DNA of 64,000 bases from Palleronia marisminoris (GTDB lineage: Bacteria > Pseudomonadota > Alphaproteobacteria > Rhodobacterales > Rhodobacteraceae). The notes under the pieces are model-generated. The model was not told the origin of the DNA, made no database searches, and saw only the letters and a list, made by a program, of their open reading frames with translations. The DNA is taken from the NCBI RefSeq assembly GCF_900172315.1, contig NZ_FWFV01000001.1, positions 372,001 through 436,000 on the forward strand. Reading direction: 5' to 3'. Positions 48,298-58,837 of the stretch are shown here, one piece after another. The translations under genes were made by a program, and so were the position numbers. Numbering within the stretch: the first letter of the stretch is position 1; each line of letters begins with the position of its first letter.

Positions 48298-49566
48298 CTA
48301 CTCCGATGCGGTTTCGCCGGGAAGCGCCGGCGGATCGGAGCGCAGTTCCGCCACGACCCGGGCAAGGGCCGTGTCGCGGGACAGGTCGGCCGCCGCGAAT
48401 TCCTGTTTCAGGGTATCGGCCGCCAGTGCCAGGTTCCCGGTGACGACCCCGGGGTCGCCGGCGGGGCCGTAGGGCTGACCGTTGATGGCGAAGTAGATCG
48501 CGCCAGACTCACCCGTGCGCAGGATCGCGGGCTCTTCGGTCTTGGGAAGGACGAAGCGATCGCCTTCCTCCATGATCTTCTCGTAGAGCGTCGTGCCGTC
48601 CGCACTGCGGACCCGAACCCAGGACGGACGCACTGCGAAGAGGACGACCTCGGGCACGTCACCGGCCTTGACGACGGGGGCCGGGGCGTCCTCCAGCGGT
48701 TCCGCCAGCGCGGCGAGCACGGCGGTGTCGATCGCCTCGTCCCCGGTCCCGACGGAAGCGACGTTCGTTCCGCCGCCACCTTCGGGATCGGGAATGGCAT
48801 TGGCGGGGATCGGGCCAGAGCCGGTGCCGATGAAGCTGCCCGTGCCGCGGGGATCGAGGGTGCCGATCGGCCCGTCGCGCGCGACGATGACCGGCACGTC
48901 CAGTGCCTGCGGACGATAGAGCCGGTCGAACCCTTCGCGGGCGGCGGCCACGGCAGGATCGTCGGTCTCGCCCGTGGAGGCGACGACCCCGTCCAGCGGG
49001 TCGATGTCGGCCACGACATTGGGGGCCTGCTCCACCGGCACGAACTGCACGCGCTGCACTTCGTTGAGGACGGCATACCCCCCGTAGCCCAGCAGGCCGA
49101 TCAGCCCCGTCAGCACCATGATCGATCCGATCGCGCCGGGCTCGACCCGGGTCAGGAAGCTCTCGCGTCGGTGCGGAATGCCAAGGTTGCGGCTACCGAA
49201 GGGCGACGGCTCGTCCGCCCCCTCCGAGCGTTTGCTCGATGCCGCGTTGCTCATCCCGTGGGAGGTCGAAAATCCGGACTCGGCGCAGAACGCCTTGAAC
49301 GCCCACTCGGGGTCGAGCCCGAGATACCGCGCATAGGATCGCACGTAGCCCGCGATGAAGCCCGGGGTTTCGAAGGCCGAGGGATCGGCGTTCTCGATGG
49401 CGGCGATGTATGTGGCCTTGATCTTAAGTTCACGCTGGACGTCGAGCAGGGACTTGCCGAGCGTCGCACGCTCGCCCCGCATCATGTCGCCGAGGCGCAT
49501 GTCGTAGTCGTCGAAGCCCTTGGGCTCGTCGATCTGATCGTCCTGCTGTCGGAACCGCCCGATCAT
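48298..49566 (-). CDS. RodZ-like helix-turn-helix/DUF4115 protein
   Basis: This 422-residue bitopic protein has a cytoplasmic HTH_25 domain (residues 23-95: [20 protein letters not shown], then [32 protein letters not shown]). A single membrane helix follows ([21 protein letters not shown], ~147-167), then a long acidic periplasmic linker. The C-terminal DUF4115 domain has [31 protein letters not shown]. RodZ links MreB filaments to the elongasome. The linker is longer than in E. coli. It sits upstream of ispG. Confidence 0.88.
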   Translation of the reverse strand: MIGRFRQQDDQIDEPKGFDDYDMRLGDMMRGERATLGKSLLDVQRELKIKATYIAAIENADPSAFETPGFIAGYVRSYARYLGLDPEWAFKAFCAESGFSTSHGMSNAASSKRSEGADEPSPFGSRNLGIPHRRESFLTRVEPGAIGSIMVLTGLIGLLGYGGYAVLNEVQRVQFVPVEQAPNVVADIDPLDGVVASTGETDDPAVAAAREGFDRLYRPQALDVPVIVARDGPIGTLDPRGTGSFIGTGSGPIPANAIPDPEGGGGTNVASVGTGDEAIDTAVLAALAEPLEDAPAPVVKAGDVPEVVLFAVRPSWVRVRSADGTTLYEKIMEEGDRFVLPKTEEPAILRTGESGAIYFAINGQPYGPAGDPGVVTGNLALAADTLKQEFAAADLSRDTALARVVAELRSDPPALPGETASE

Positions 49567-49699
49567 GCCCCCACTTCCTTCGCCCTGCCCAGAACAGAGT
49601 CCTTCAAGCCACGCTTCGGTTCCCGCGAAAGCGACCGTGGACCTTCGTTAGAAGCGAACTACCACAGCTGACCGCCTGCTGAACACCGTCAATTGTATA

Positions 49700-50923
49700 T
49701 CACGCGCTCAGTTCGGCACGATTTAGCGCACAATGTGACCAAAGGTTGTCCAATGCGCGCACCAGTGCGTCGATTTCCTGCGGGCCATGGACGGGGGACG
49801 GGGTAAAGCGCAGCCTTTCAGTGCCGCGAGGGACGGTGGGGAAGTTGATCGGCTGGACGTAGATGCCGAAATCCTCGAGCAGCATGTCCGACAGCATCTT
49901 GCAGTGGACCGGATCGCCCACATGCACGGGGACAATGTGGCTGCCGTGGTCGATGAAGGGCAGACTGATTCCCTTCAGACGCGTCTTGAGGATTCGCGCC
50001 TGCAACTGGTGGTTGTCGCGCAGCCCCTGGTCGGTCTTGAGATGGGCGACACTGGCCGCGGCGCCCGCCGCGACCGATGGCGGCAGCGAGGTCGTGAAGA
50101 TGAAGCCGGGCGCATAAGACCGCACCGCGTCGCACATCCGCTCGGACGCGGCGATGTAGCCGCCCATCACGCCGTAGGCCTTGGCGAGGGTCCCGTTGAT
50201 GATGTCGATCCGGTGCGCCAGCCCGTCACGCTCGGTCACGCCGCCGCCGCGAGGGCCGTACATGCCGACCGCGTGGACCTCGTCGATATAGGTCAAGGCC
50301 CCGAATTCCTCGGCCAGGTCGCAGATCTGCTCGATCGGACCAAAATCGCCGTCCATCGAATAGACCGACTCGAAAGCGATCAGCTTCGGCACTGCCGGGT
50401 CGTCGGCCTCGAGCAGCTCGCGCAGGTGGCCGACGTCGTTGTGGCGGAAGACGCGCTTGGCCCCGCCGTTGCGGCGCACGCCTTCGATCATCGAAGCGTG
50501 GTTCAGCGAGTCCGAATAGATGATCAGACCGGGAAAGATCTTGGGCAGCGTAGACAGCGTCGCGTCATTGGCGATATAGGCCGAGGTGAAGAGCAGCGCG
50601 GCTTCCTTGCCGTGCAGATCGGCCAGTTCGGCCTCGAGCCGCTTGTGGTACACGGTCGTGCCGCTGATGTTGCGCGTTCCGCCCGATCCGGCACCGGCCC
50701 GCTCGATCGCCTCGTGCATGGCATCGAGCACCACCGGGTGCTGGCCCATCCCGAGGTAATCGTTGCCGCACCAGACGGTTACGGGGCTTTCGGTTCCGTC
50801 GGCGCGGGTCCAGATGGCGTGGGGAAACGATCCGCGCTTGCGTTCGATATCGATGAAGGTGCGGTACCGACCTTCGTCGTGCAGCTTCTGGATCGCGGCG
50901 TCGATGCTGGCGTCGTAATTCAC
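49700..50923 (-). CDS. hemA: 5-aminolevulinate synthase
   Basis: This 407-residue PLP enzyme condenses glycine with succinyl-CoA, the first step of haem/tetrapyrrole synthesis by the C4 route. It has [44 protein letters not shown], the PLP-ring Asp/His in [12 protein letters not shown] and Schiff-base Lys248 in [10 protein letters not shown]. Length and the Lys248 position equal the Rhodobacter enzyme. GTG 50923 follows GGGAGA. The upstream ATG at 51016 overlaps a predicted FNR box and adds 31 unlikely residues. Oxygen control is suggested by that box. Confidence 0.97.
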   Translation of the reverse strand: MNYDASIDAAIQKLHDEGRYRTFIDIERKRGSFPHAIWTRADGTESPVTVWCGNDYLGMGQHPVVLDAMHEAIERAGAGSGGTRNISGTTVYHKRLEAELADLHGKEAALLFTSAYIANDATLSTLPKIFPGLIIYSDSLNHASMIEGVRRNGGAKRVFRHNDVGHLRELLEADDPAVPKLIAFESVYSMDGDFGPIEQICDLAEEFGALTYIDEVHAVGMYGPRGGGVTERDGLAHRIDIINGTLAKAYGVMGGYIAASERMCDAVRSYAPGFIFTTSLPPSVAAGAAASVAHLKTDQGLRDNHQLQARILKTRLKGISLPFIDHGSHIVPVHVGDPVHCKMLSDMLLEDFGIYVQPINFPTVPRGTERLRFTPSPVHGPQEIDALVRALDNLWSHCALNRAELSA

Positions 50924-51014
50924 TGTCGTCTCCCATCGCGGATCTCTCGCGACGTATTCCCCGGTTCCCGGATTGTCACGCGGACCCAATGTCGCGACTC
51001 CGGCCCCGTACGCC

Positions 51015-51028
51015 ATGATCTAAATCAA
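51015..51028 (-). promoter_or_regulatory. FNR/FnrL-type anaerobox upstream of hemA
   Basis: The minus strand reads TTGATTTAGATCAT, one mismatch from the consensus TTGAT-N4-ATCAA. It is centred about 100 bases upstream of the hemA GTG. In Rhodobacter hemA is oxygen-regulated through FnrL, so this is a plausible binding site. The actual transcription start was not determined. Confidence 0.6.
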
Positions 51029-51143
51029 CTATCATGATGCTAGCCCAAGAAACCTTTCGACGTCCAGTTTAGAATCTTTCGAACTGTCGCCCGCCATTCG
51101 CCCTGGTCTAGGAATGTGGAAAGCCTTCCCGAAGGAGCCCACG

Positions 51144-52514
51144 ATGACCCTCGACGCCGTTCTCGACCGTATCAACGCGGATCTCGACGCCAGCCTCGAC
51201 CGGCTGCTGAATTTCCTGCGCATCCCCTCGATCTCGACCGACCCGGATTACCTGTCCGAAACGCGTCGCGCTGCGGAATGGTTGCGCGACGAGCTTGCAG
51301 GCCTTGGCTGCGAGGCGCAGATCCACGACACGCCGGGCCACCCGATGGTGACCGCGACCACCGGCGGCGAGGGTCGGCCGATCCTGTTCTACGGGCATTA
51401 CGACGTCCAACCCGTCGACCCGCTCGAGCTCTGGACCCGCGACCCCTTCGACCCCGCGATCGAGGACGCGGACGGCACCCGCGTGATCCGCGGGCGGGGC
51501 GCTTCGGACGACAAGGGCCAGCTGATGACCTTCGTCGAGGCCTGCCGCGCGTGGAAATCCGTCCATGGCTCGCTGCCCGGCAACATCACCTTCCTGTTCG
51601 AGGGCGAGGAAGAATCGGGCTCGCCTTCTCTCGTTCCTTTCCTCGAGGCCAATCGCGACTGGCTGTCGAAGGACCTGGCGCTGATCTGCGACACCGGGCT
51701 CTTCGCCAAAGGCCGGCCCGGGATCGTCACCCAGCTGCGCGGGCTTCTGGGCGAAGAAGTGGTCATCAAGGCCGCCAGCAAGGACCTCCACTCGGGCAGC
51801 TTCGGCGGGCTTGCGGCCAACCCGATCCGCGTGCTCAGCCGCATCCTCGCGAGCCTGCATGACGAGAACGGCCGCGTCACCGTGCCCGGCTTCTACGACG
51901 GCGTGCCCGACCTGACCGACACGATGCGCGCCCAGTGGGACAGCCTGGGCTTCGACGCCTCGGCCTTCCTGTCGGGCGTGGGCCTCGCGATGCCCGCGGG
52001 CGAACGGGACCGCACCGCGCTGGAGCAGCTCTGGTCGCGCCCCACGGCCGAGATCAACGGCATCCGCGGCGGCTATGCCGGCAAGGGCTTCAAGACCGTG
52101 CTGCCTGCCGAGGCCGCGGCCAAGATCTCGTTCCGGCTGGTGGGCGACCAGGACCCCCACGCCATCCGCGAGAGCTTCCGCGCGATGGTCCGCGAGATGC
52201 TGCCCGGTGATTGCAAGGTCGAGTTCCACGGCCACGGCGCCGCCCCCGCGAGCCGCATGGACATCTCGAACCCCGCCTTCGAGGCAGCACGCACCGCGCT
52301 CGGGCAGGAATGGCCGGAAGAGGCCGCCTATATCGGCGCGGGCGGGTCGATCCCCATCGCGGGATATTTCAAGAGCATCCTGAACATGGATTCCATGCTC
52401 ATCGGGTTCGGTCGCGACGACGACCAGATCCACTCGCCGAACGAGAAATACGACGTCGAGAGCTTCCACCGCGGCACCAGAAGCTGGGCCCGCATCCTGT
52501 CCGAGATCGCCTGA
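51144..52514 (+). CDS. M20-family dipeptidase/peptidase
   Basis: This 456-residue zinc exopeptidase-like protein has the metal-binding His in FYGHYDVQPVDP, the bridging Asp in GRGASDDKGQ, the general base Glu-Glu in FLFEGEEESGSPS and a dimerisation/lid domain around residues 200-310. A final GYFKSILNMDSMLIGFGRDDDQIHSPNEKY provides the last His ligand. It resembles carnosinase-like dipeptidases. GAAGGAG precedes ATG 51144. It is divergent from hemA and is followed by a nucleoside hydrolase. Confidence 0.93.
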   Translation: MTLDAVLDRINADLDASLDRLLNFLRIPSISTDPDYLSETRRAAEWLRDELAGLGCEAQIHDTPGHPMVTATTGGEGRPILFYGHYDVQPVDPLELWTRDPFDPAIEDADGTRVIRGRGASDDKGQLMTFVEACRAWKSVHGSLPGNITFLFEGEEESGSPSLVPFLEANRDWLSKDLALICDTGLFAKGRPGIVTQLRGLLGEEVVIKAASKDLHSGSFGGLAANPIRVLSRILASLHDENGRVTVPGFYDGVPDLTDTMRAQWDSLGFDASAFLSGVGLAMPAGERDRTALEQLWSRPTAEINGIRGGYAGKGFKTVLPAEAAAKISFRLVGDQDPHAIRESFRAMVREMLPGDCKVEFHGHGAAPASRMDISNPAFEAARTALGQEWPEEAAYIGAGGSIPIAGYFKSILNMDSMLIGFGRDDDQIHSPNEKYDVESFHRGTRSWARILSEIA

Positions 52515-52592
52515 CCGTCTGATTCGGCGGGCCGTCGCGCGCGGTGGTCAATCCCGTTGACCTCCCCGCGGCGGCCCGTCAGATGTCCGCCC

Positions 52593-53522
52593 ATGAAGAT
52601 CATCATCGACACAGACCCGGGGCAGGACGACGCGGTCGCGATCCTCGCTGCCCTTGCCTCGCCCGAGCTCGAGGTTCTGGGCATCACCGCCGTGGCCGGA
52701 AACGTGCCGCTGGACCTGACGCAGAAGAACGCCCGCATCGTCTGCGAATTGGCGGGGCGGACGGACATCCCCGTCTTCGCCGGCGCGCGCCAGCCGCTGA
52801 AGCGGCCCCTCGTCACGGCCGAGCATGTCCACGGCCGCACCGGCCTCGATGGCCCGGACCTGCCCGACCCGACGATGCCGCTGCAGGAGCAGCACGCCGT
52901 CGACTTCATCATCGAGACGCTGCGTCGCGAACCGTCGGGCAGCGTGACCCTCGTCCCCATCGGGCCGCTGACCAACATCGCGATGGCGCTGATGAAGGCG
53001 CCCGACATCGCGCCGAAGATCGCCCGCATCGTCCTGATGGGCGGCGCCTATTTCGAGGTCGGCAACATCACCCCAGCGGCCGAGTTCAACATCTACGTGG
53101 ACCCCGAGGCCGCGCAGCTGGTGTTCCACGCGGGCGCACCAATCACGGTGCTGCCGCTGGACGTGACGCATAAGGCAATGGTGACGGGCAAGCGCAACGA
53201 CGTCTTCCGCGCCCTCGGCACCCCTGTAGGCCGCGCAGTCGCCGAGATGACCGACTTCTACGAACGCTTCGACAAGGAGAAATACGGCTCGGACGGGGCG
53301 CCGCTGCATGATCCCTGCACGATCGCGTGGCTCCTGAAGCCCGAGCTCTTCACCGGCCGCGAGATCAATGTCGAGGTCGAGTGCGACAGCGACCTGACCC
53401 GCGGCATGACCGTCGCCGACTGGTGGTCCATCACCGACCGGCCGGCCAACGCGCTGTTCATCGGCGACCTCGACGCACAGGGCTTCTTCGACCTTCTGAC
53501 CGACCGTCTGGGGCGCCTCTGA
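52593..53522 (+). CDS. Nucleoside hydrolase (IunH/inosine-uridine preferring type)
   Basis: This 309-residue enzyme begins MKIIIDTDPGQDDAVAIL, the calcium-binding Asp cluster of nucleoside hydrolases. It has VTAVAGN-like GITAVAGNVPLDLTQKNA, VPIGPLTNIAMAL, LMGGAYFEVGNITPAAEFNIYVDPEAA and a C-terminal PLHDPCTIAWLL with the conserved His-Asp. It splits ribonucleosides into base and ribose for purine/pyrimidine salvage. The ATG lies 78 bases after the peptidase stop, and the GNAT gene starts directly after its TGA. Confidence 0.95.
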   Translation: MKIIIDTDPGQDDAVAILAALASPELEVLGITAVAGNVPLDLTQKNARIVCELAGRTDIPVFAGARQPLKRPLVTAEHVHGRTGLDGPDLPDPTMPLQEQHAVDFIIETLRREPSGSVTLVPIGPLTNIAMALMKAPDIAPKIARIVLMGGAYFEVGNITPAAEFNIYVDPEAAQLVFHAGAPITVLPLDVTHKAMVTGKRNDVFRALGTPVGRAVAEMTDFYERFDKEKYGSDGAPLHDPCTIAWLLKPELFTGREINVEVECDSDLTRGMTVADWWSITDRPANALFIGDLDAQGFFDLLTDRLGRL

Positions 53523-53963
53523 ATGTCCGCCACCCTGCGCATCGCCCGCCCCGACGACGAATCCCGCGCCATCCGCCTCGTGGCCGCCTGCCATGACGAG
53601 ATCGGCCACGCCCCCGATCCCCAGGACCGAGACATCGCGATCGCGTCGCTGCTGTCGGGCGAGGCGCCGGGCGCGTTCTACCTGATCGGCCCGCCCTCGT
53701 CCCCGGTCGGTTACCTGTCGGTCAGCTTCGGCCATTCCATCGCGCAGGGCGGCACGGTCGCCTACCTGGACGAGCTGTACATCCGCCCGCCCGTCCGCGG
53801 CCGCGGCATGGCGACCGAGGCGCTGATGGCGCTTCTGAAGATGCTGTCCCAGCACGGGGTGCGCGCCGTCCACGCCTCGGCACCGCCCTCGGGCGGAACG
53901 CGCCTCTTCGACCGGCTGCGATTCAAAGCCGAGGAGGCGCCGGCGCTGACCCGCCTGCTCTGA
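53523..53963 (+). CDS. GNAT-family N-acetyltransferase
   Basis: This 146-residue acetyltransferase has the acetyl-CoA-binding LDELYIRPPVRGRGMATEALMALL (R/Q-x-x-G-x-G/A) near residues 80-103. Motif B follows with GVRAVHASAPPSGGTRLFDRLRF. The substrate is unknown. It starts immediately after the nucleoside hydrolase TGA, so translation is likely coupled, though the two activities need not be related. Confidence 0.9.
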   Translation: MSATLRIARPDDESRAIRLVAACHDEIGHAPDPQDRDIAIASLLSGEAPGAFYLIGPPSSPVGYLSVSFGHSIAQGGTVAYLDELYIRPPVRGRGMATEALMALLKMLSQHGVRAVHASAPPSGGTRLFDRLRFKAEEAPALTRLL

Positions 53964-54035
53964 CCGCCTTTTCCCGCGGCCGAGGTTTTGCACCGGGCCG
54001 CGGGCTCCTACATCGACGCAGGAAGGAGGCCCACC

Positions 54036-55460
54036 ATGACCCTCGCCCTGCCGTTCGACAACAGCTACGCCCGCCTGCCCGACCGTCTGTTCGCCCGCCA
54101 GCGCCCCGTCCCCGTGGCCGCGCCGCGCCTCGTCGCGCTGAACGACGAGCTTGCGCGCAACCTCGGCCTCGACCCCGAGGCGCTGCGCGGACCCGATGGC
54201 GTGGAGGCGCTGGCCGGCAACACGCCGCCCGAGGGCGCCGAGCCCATCGCACAGGCCTACGCGGGCCACCAGTTCGGCGGCTGGGTGCCGCAGCTCGGCG
54301 ACGGCCGCGCGGTATTGCTAGGCGAGGTCGTCTCCGACGGCCGGCGCTACGACCTGCAGCTCAAGGGCGCGGGCCGCACGCCCTTCTCGCGCGGAGGCGA
54401 CGGGCGGGCGTGGCTGGGGCCGGTCCTGCGCGAATACCTCGTCAGCGAGGCGATGCATAAGCTCGGCATTCCCACGACCCGCGCCCTCGCCGCCGTCGAA
54501 ACCGGAGAGACCGTCCTGCGCGAAGCGCCCCTGCCCGGCGCCGTGCTGACCCGCGTGGCGTCCTCGCATATCCGCGTCGGCACGTTTCAGTACCTCTACG
54601 CCCGCCAGGATACCGAGGGGCTGCAGGCCCTGACCGACCACGTCATTGCCCGCCACTACCCGGGCGCGGACGGCCCGGAAGGGCTGCTGGACGCCGTCGT
54701 CAGCGCGCAGGCGCGGCTGATCGCGCGGTGGATGGGGGTGGGCTTCATTCACGGCGTGATGAACACCGACAACATGGCCGTCTCGGGCGAGACCATCGAC
54801 TACGGCCCCTGCGCATTCCTGGACGGCTACCACCCCGACACGGTGTTCTCGTCCATCGACCGCCACGGGCGCTACGCCTATGCCCACCAGCCCGAGATCG
54901 CGGTCTGGAACCTCGCGCAATTCGCGACCTGCCTCCTGCCGCTGATGCCCGACCGGCAGGCTGCGGTCGAGCGGTTCACGGACCTCGTCAACGATTTCGG
55001 CACGCGCTATCAGGCCGAGTGGCTGGAGGTATTCCGCGCCAAGCTGGGTCTCTCGACCGCAGAGGAAGACGACACTGCCCTCGTCCATCAGTTGCTCGAC
55101 ATCATGGCGACCAACCGCGACGACTTCACGCTGGTCTTCCGCGGACTGGCGGACGGCAGCGCCGCCGATCACGTGACCGACCGTCCCGCCTTCGACCAGT
55201 GGCACGAGATGTGGACCGCCCGGCGCCACCGCGATGGCGCTACCGAAGCGGACCAGGTCGCGCTGATGCGCCGGTCGAACCCCGGCATCATTCCCCGCAA
55301 CCACCGCGTCGAAGAGTGCATCCAGGCGGCGGTCGGGGGCGATTACGGCCCATTCCACGCGCTCCACGCCGCGCTCGCCACCCCGTTCGACGACCACCCA
55401 GACTATGCGACCCCGCCTGCCCCGGGCGAGGAGGTGAGGGCGACCTTCTGCGGTACATGA
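54036..55460 (+). CDS. selO: Protein adenylyltransferase SelO (YdiU/UPF0061)
   Basis: This 474-residue pseudokinase transfers AMP to protein hydroxyls. Family blocks are [59 protein letters not shown] (P-loop-like), [24 protein letters not shown] (catalytic HGxxNTDN) and [11 protein letters not shown]. It ends FCGT: the Cys is the third residue from the end, where selenocysteine sits in animal SelO. GGAAGGAGG before ATG 54036 is a very strong Shine-Dalgarno. In E. coli SelO acts in oxidative stress. Confidence 0.96.
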   Translation: MTLALPFDNSYARLPDRLFARQRPVPVAAPRLVALNDELARNLGLDPEALRGPDGVEALAGNTPPEGAEPIAQAYAGHQFGGWVPQLGDGRAVLLGEVVSDGRRYDLQLKGAGRTPFSRGGDGRAWLGPVLREYLVSEAMHKLGIPTTRALAAVETGETVLREAPLPGAVLTRVASSHIRVGTFQYLYARQDTEGLQALTDHVIARHYPGADGPEGLLDAVVSAQARLIARWMGVGFIHGVMNTDNMAVSGETIDYGPCAFLDGYHPDTVFSSIDRHGRYAYAHQPEIAVWNLAQFATCLLPLMPDRQAAVERFTDLVNDFGTRYQAEWLEVFRAKLGLSTAEEDDTALVHQLLDIMATNRDDFTLVFRGLADGSAADHVTDRPAFDQWHEMWTARRHRDGATEADQVALMRRSNPGIIPRNHRVEECIQAAVGGDYGPFHALHAALATPFDDHPDYATPPAPGEEVRATFCGT

Positions 55461-55658
55461 AACGCAAGATGATCGTCGGCCAGCCCCGGGCCGGGAAATC
55501 GACGCTGGCGCGCGAGCTTGGTGCGCGCACGGGGCTGCCGGTCGTCCATATCGACGGCGACGCGCCTGCGGGATCGGCGGGGCGTGGCGGCGTTTCTGGC
55601 CACCTTGCCCGCGCCGGGCTGAACGGGGGCGAGACGCGATCGTCCCGCCCCTCGCGGC

Positions 55659-55669
<11 letters not shown>
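55457..55669 (+). pseudogene. Truncated P-loop nucleotide kinase (topology-modulation/adenylate-kinase-like)
   Basis: ATG 55457 overlaps the selO TGA (ATGA) and opens a frame with a perfect Walker A, MIVGQPRAGKSTLARELGARTGLPVVHID. This is typical of the small kinases annotated as topology modulation or adenylate kinase. After about 33 residues the translation becomes Gly/Ser/Arg-rich and stops at 70 residues, whereas the family is about 170 long. The lid and the second half are missing, and the end overlaps the convergent cyclophilin gene. I read it as a decayed remnant. Confidence 0.6.
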
Positions 55670-56196
<527 letters not shown>

Positions 56197-56204
<8 letters not shown>

Positions 56205-56703
56205 CGGCGGCAACCTTCATGCTGATCATCTTGTCGGGGTTTGCGGGGGGCTCGCCACGGGTGATGGAGTCGACATGCTCCATCCCCTCGATGACGCGCC
56301 CGTAGACGGTGTATTGGCCGTTCAGGAAATGGTTGTCGCCGAAGTTGATGAAGAACTGCGAATTCGCGCTGTCGGGGTTTTGCGAGCGTGCAGCTCCGAT
56401 CGTGCCGCGGTCATGCGGGATCTTCGAGAACTCGGCCGGGACGTTGGGGTATTCGGACCCGCCGGTTCCGGCGAGGCGGATGTTGAAGTCCTTGTCGGCA
56501 TTGCCGTTCTGGACGTCGCCGGTCTGGGCCATGAAGCCTTCGATCACGCGGTGGAACACCACGCCGTCATAGGCGCCTTCGCGGGCGAGGGTCTTCATCC
56601 GCTCGGCGTGCTGGGGCGCGATCTTGGGCATCAGCTCGACGACGACGCGGCCGTCCTTGAGCTCGATGATGATCGTGTTTTCGGGATCGGTGATTTCGGC
56701 CAT
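56197..56703 (-). CDS. Cytoplasmic cyclophilin-type peptidyl-prolyl isomerase
   Basis: This 168-residue single cyclophilin domain has no signal peptide. It has [86 protein letters not shown]. It is very similar to the exported copy directly downstream, and the pair overlaps by eight bases. They look like an old tandem duplication split between compartments. It is divergent from pgk. Confidence 0.95.
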
Positions 56704-56826
56704 TGTGCCTCCTCGAACTGCGTTGGGGCGCTACCTAAGCCGTCGCACGCGCTTGGGAAAGGGCGCGGTTGCGAAGGCGACAGGATCGCGCGACAAGTTG
56801 CGCGACGAAGAACAAGGGAGACGGGC

Positions 56827-58005
56827 ATGAGCTGGACTTCGCTCGACAAGATGGATCTCGACGGCAAGCGGGTGCTGACCCGCGTCGATCTGAACGTGCC
56901 GGTCGAGGGCGGGCGCGTCACCGACGCCACCCGGATCGAGCGCATCGTGCCCACGGTGAACGCCATCCTGGAAAAGGGCGGCCAGCCGGTGCTGCTGGCC
57001 CATTTCGGCCGCCCGAAGGGGCAGCGGGTCGATGAGATGTCCCTGCGGCAGGTCGTTCCGGCGCTGGAGAAGGCGCTCGGCCGGGACGTGACCTTCGGCG
57101 AGGACTGCGTCGGTGACGCGGCCGCCGAGGCGGTCGCGAAGGGCGGCGTGGTCCTGCTGGAGAACACCCGCTTCCACGCGGGCGAGGAGAAGAACGACGA
57201 CGCGCTGGCCGACCGGATGGCGAAGCTGGGCGACGTCTATTGCAACGACGCATTCTCTGCCGCACATCGGGCTCATGCCTCGACGGAAGGGCTGGCGCGT
57301 CGCCTGCCCGCCTGCGCCGGCCTCTTGATGGCCGAAGAGTTGAACGCGCTGGAAACCGCGCTGACCGAACCGGACCGCCCGGTGATGGCCGTGGTCGGGG
57401 GCGCGAAGGTCTCGACCAAGCTGGACCTGCTGTCGAACCTGCTCCGCAAGGTGAACCACCTGGTGATCGGCGGCGGCATGGCCAACACCTTCCTTGCCGC
57501 GCAGGGGATCGACGTCGGGAAAAGCCTCGCCGAGCATGACATGACCGATACCGCCAAGGACATCCTGGCCCGCGCCGACGAAATGGGCTGCGAGATCATC
57601 CTGCCCCATGACGTCGTCGTCGCCCGTGAGTTCAAGGCAGGCGCCGAAAGCGAGACGGTGGCCGCCAATGCCTGTCCCTCGGACGCCATGATCCTCGACA
57701 CCGGCCCCGACAGCGTGGAGCGGATCAAGAAGGCGATGGCCGGGTGCAAGACGCTGATCTGGAACGGCCCGCTGGGCGCGTTCGAGATCCAGCCGTTCGA
57801 TGCCGCCACCAACGCCGCCGCCGCCGAGGCCGCGCGGCTGACGCGCGAGGGCAGCCTCGTGTCGGTCGCCGGGGGTGGCGACACGGTGGCCGCTCTGAAC
57901 AAGGCGGGTGCTGCGGACGACTTCACCTATATCTCGTCGGCGGGCGGCGCTTTCCTCGAGTGGATGGAGGGCAAGACCCTTCCGGGCGTCGCGGCCCTCG
58001 GGTGA
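56827..58005 (+). CDS. pgk: Phosphoglycerate kinase
   Basis: This 392-residue glycolytic/gluconeogenic kinase has [100 protein letters not shown] and the nucleotide-binding [15 protein letters not shown]. The length is normal. AGGGAGA precedes ATG 56827; the longer open frame is not supported. Its TGA overlaps the GTG of the SDR gene (GTGA). Confidence 0.98.
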   Translation: MSWTSLDKMDLDGKRVLTRVDLNVPVEGGRVTDATRIERIVPTVNAILEKGGQPVLLAHFGRPKGQRVDEMSLRQVVPALEKALGRDVTFGEDCVGDAAAEAVAKGGVVLLENTRFHAGEEKNDDALADRMAKLGDVYCNDAFSAAHRAHASTEGLARRLPACAGLLMAEELNALETALTEPDRPVMAVVGGAKVSTKLDLLSNLLRKVNHLVIGGGMANTFLAAQGIDVGKSLAEHDMTDTAKDILARADEMGCEIILPHDVVVAREFKAGAESETVAANACPSDAMILDTGPDSVERIKKAMAGCKTLIWNGPLGAFEIQPFDAATNAAAAEAARLTREGSLVSVAGGGDTVAALNKAGAADDFTYISSAGGAFLEWMEGKTLPGVAALG

Positions 58006-58745
58006 GCGTCCGCGTTCTGATCACCGGGGCCTCGCGCGGGCTCGGAGCCGAGTTCGCCCGTATTGCGGCAGCAGAGGGGCACCGGGTGATCCTGACCGCG
58101 CGCAACCGCGACGACCTCGACCGTCTGGCGGCCGAGATCGACGGGGCCGAGGTAATCCCCGCTGACCTCTCTGACCCCGCCGAGGTCGAGCGGGTCTGGC
58201 AGGAGGCGCGCGAGGTCGACATCCTGATCAACAATGCCGGCCTCGGCGGGTCGGGCGACTTCGCGAAGCCCGACACTTGGGATCGCGAGCGCCATATGCT
58301 CGACGTGAACGTCTTGGCGGCGACGTTGCTGGCCAAGCGGGCGCTCGGCCAAATGGTCCCGCGCGGGTCGGGGCGCATCCTGAACGTGGCTTCTCTGGCC
58401 GCGTGGGTGCCGGGTCCGAACATGGCGATCTACTTTGCCAGCAAGGCCTACCTGCGGTCCTTGTCCGACGCCCTGCACCATGAGGCGAAGGGCCGCGGCG
58501 TGACCGTCACCGCCCTCTGCCCCGGTCCGGTGGACACCGCGTTCTTCGAGGCCGGCGGATTGCGCGGCGGCCGGCGCATGTTGCCAGCCTCGGACGTGGC
58601 ACGCATCGGATGGGACGGGATGATGGCCGGCCGGCGCACGGTGATCCCCGGCGCGCAGGGCAAGTTGCTGGCCGCCGCCACCAGCATCCTGCCGCGCGCC
58701 TTGCTGCTGCCGATCGTGGCGCGGACCCTGAATCACCGCCCGTAA
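58002..58745 (+). CDS. Short-chain dehydrogenase/reductase
   Basis: This 247-residue classical SDR has [16 protein letters not shown] for NADP(H) binding, [12 protein letters not shown], the catalytic Ser in [13 protein letters not shown] and the Tyr/Lys pair in [38 protein letters not shown] follows. The substrate is unknown. GTG 58002 overlaps the pgk stop, so it is translated from the pgk mRNA. It sits between two glycolytic genes, though nothing in the sequence links it to glycolysis. Confidence 0.92.
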   Translation: MSVRVLITGASRGLGAEFARIAAAEGHRVILTARNRDDLDRLAAEIDGAEVIPADLSDPAEVERVWQEAREVDILINNAGLGGSGDFAKPDTWDRERHMLDVNVLAATLLAKRALGQMVPRGSGRILNVASLAAWVPGPNMAIYFASKAYLRSLSDALHHEAKGRGVTVTALCPGPVDTAFFEAGGLRGGRRMLPASDVARIGWDGMMAGRRTVIPGAQGKLLAAATSILPRALLLPIVARTLNHRP

Positions 58746-58837
58746 GCCCTAATGCGCGCGCCGTTGGCGAAAACAAATTGCCCCGGGGGCGCCTGCCACC
58801 CTACATCAGGCGCAACGCCATCGAGAGGAGCGACACG

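Noticed and set aside
49687-49715. TTGACG near 49687 as a promoter for the RodZ-like gene
   Set aside because: No acceptable -10 box at 16-18 bases spacing.
50924-51016. Longer hemA starting at ATG 51016
   Set aside because: The ATG lies at the edge of the FNR-like box and has no ribosome site. The extra 31 residues are absent from the family, and GTG 50923 gives the standard 407 residues.
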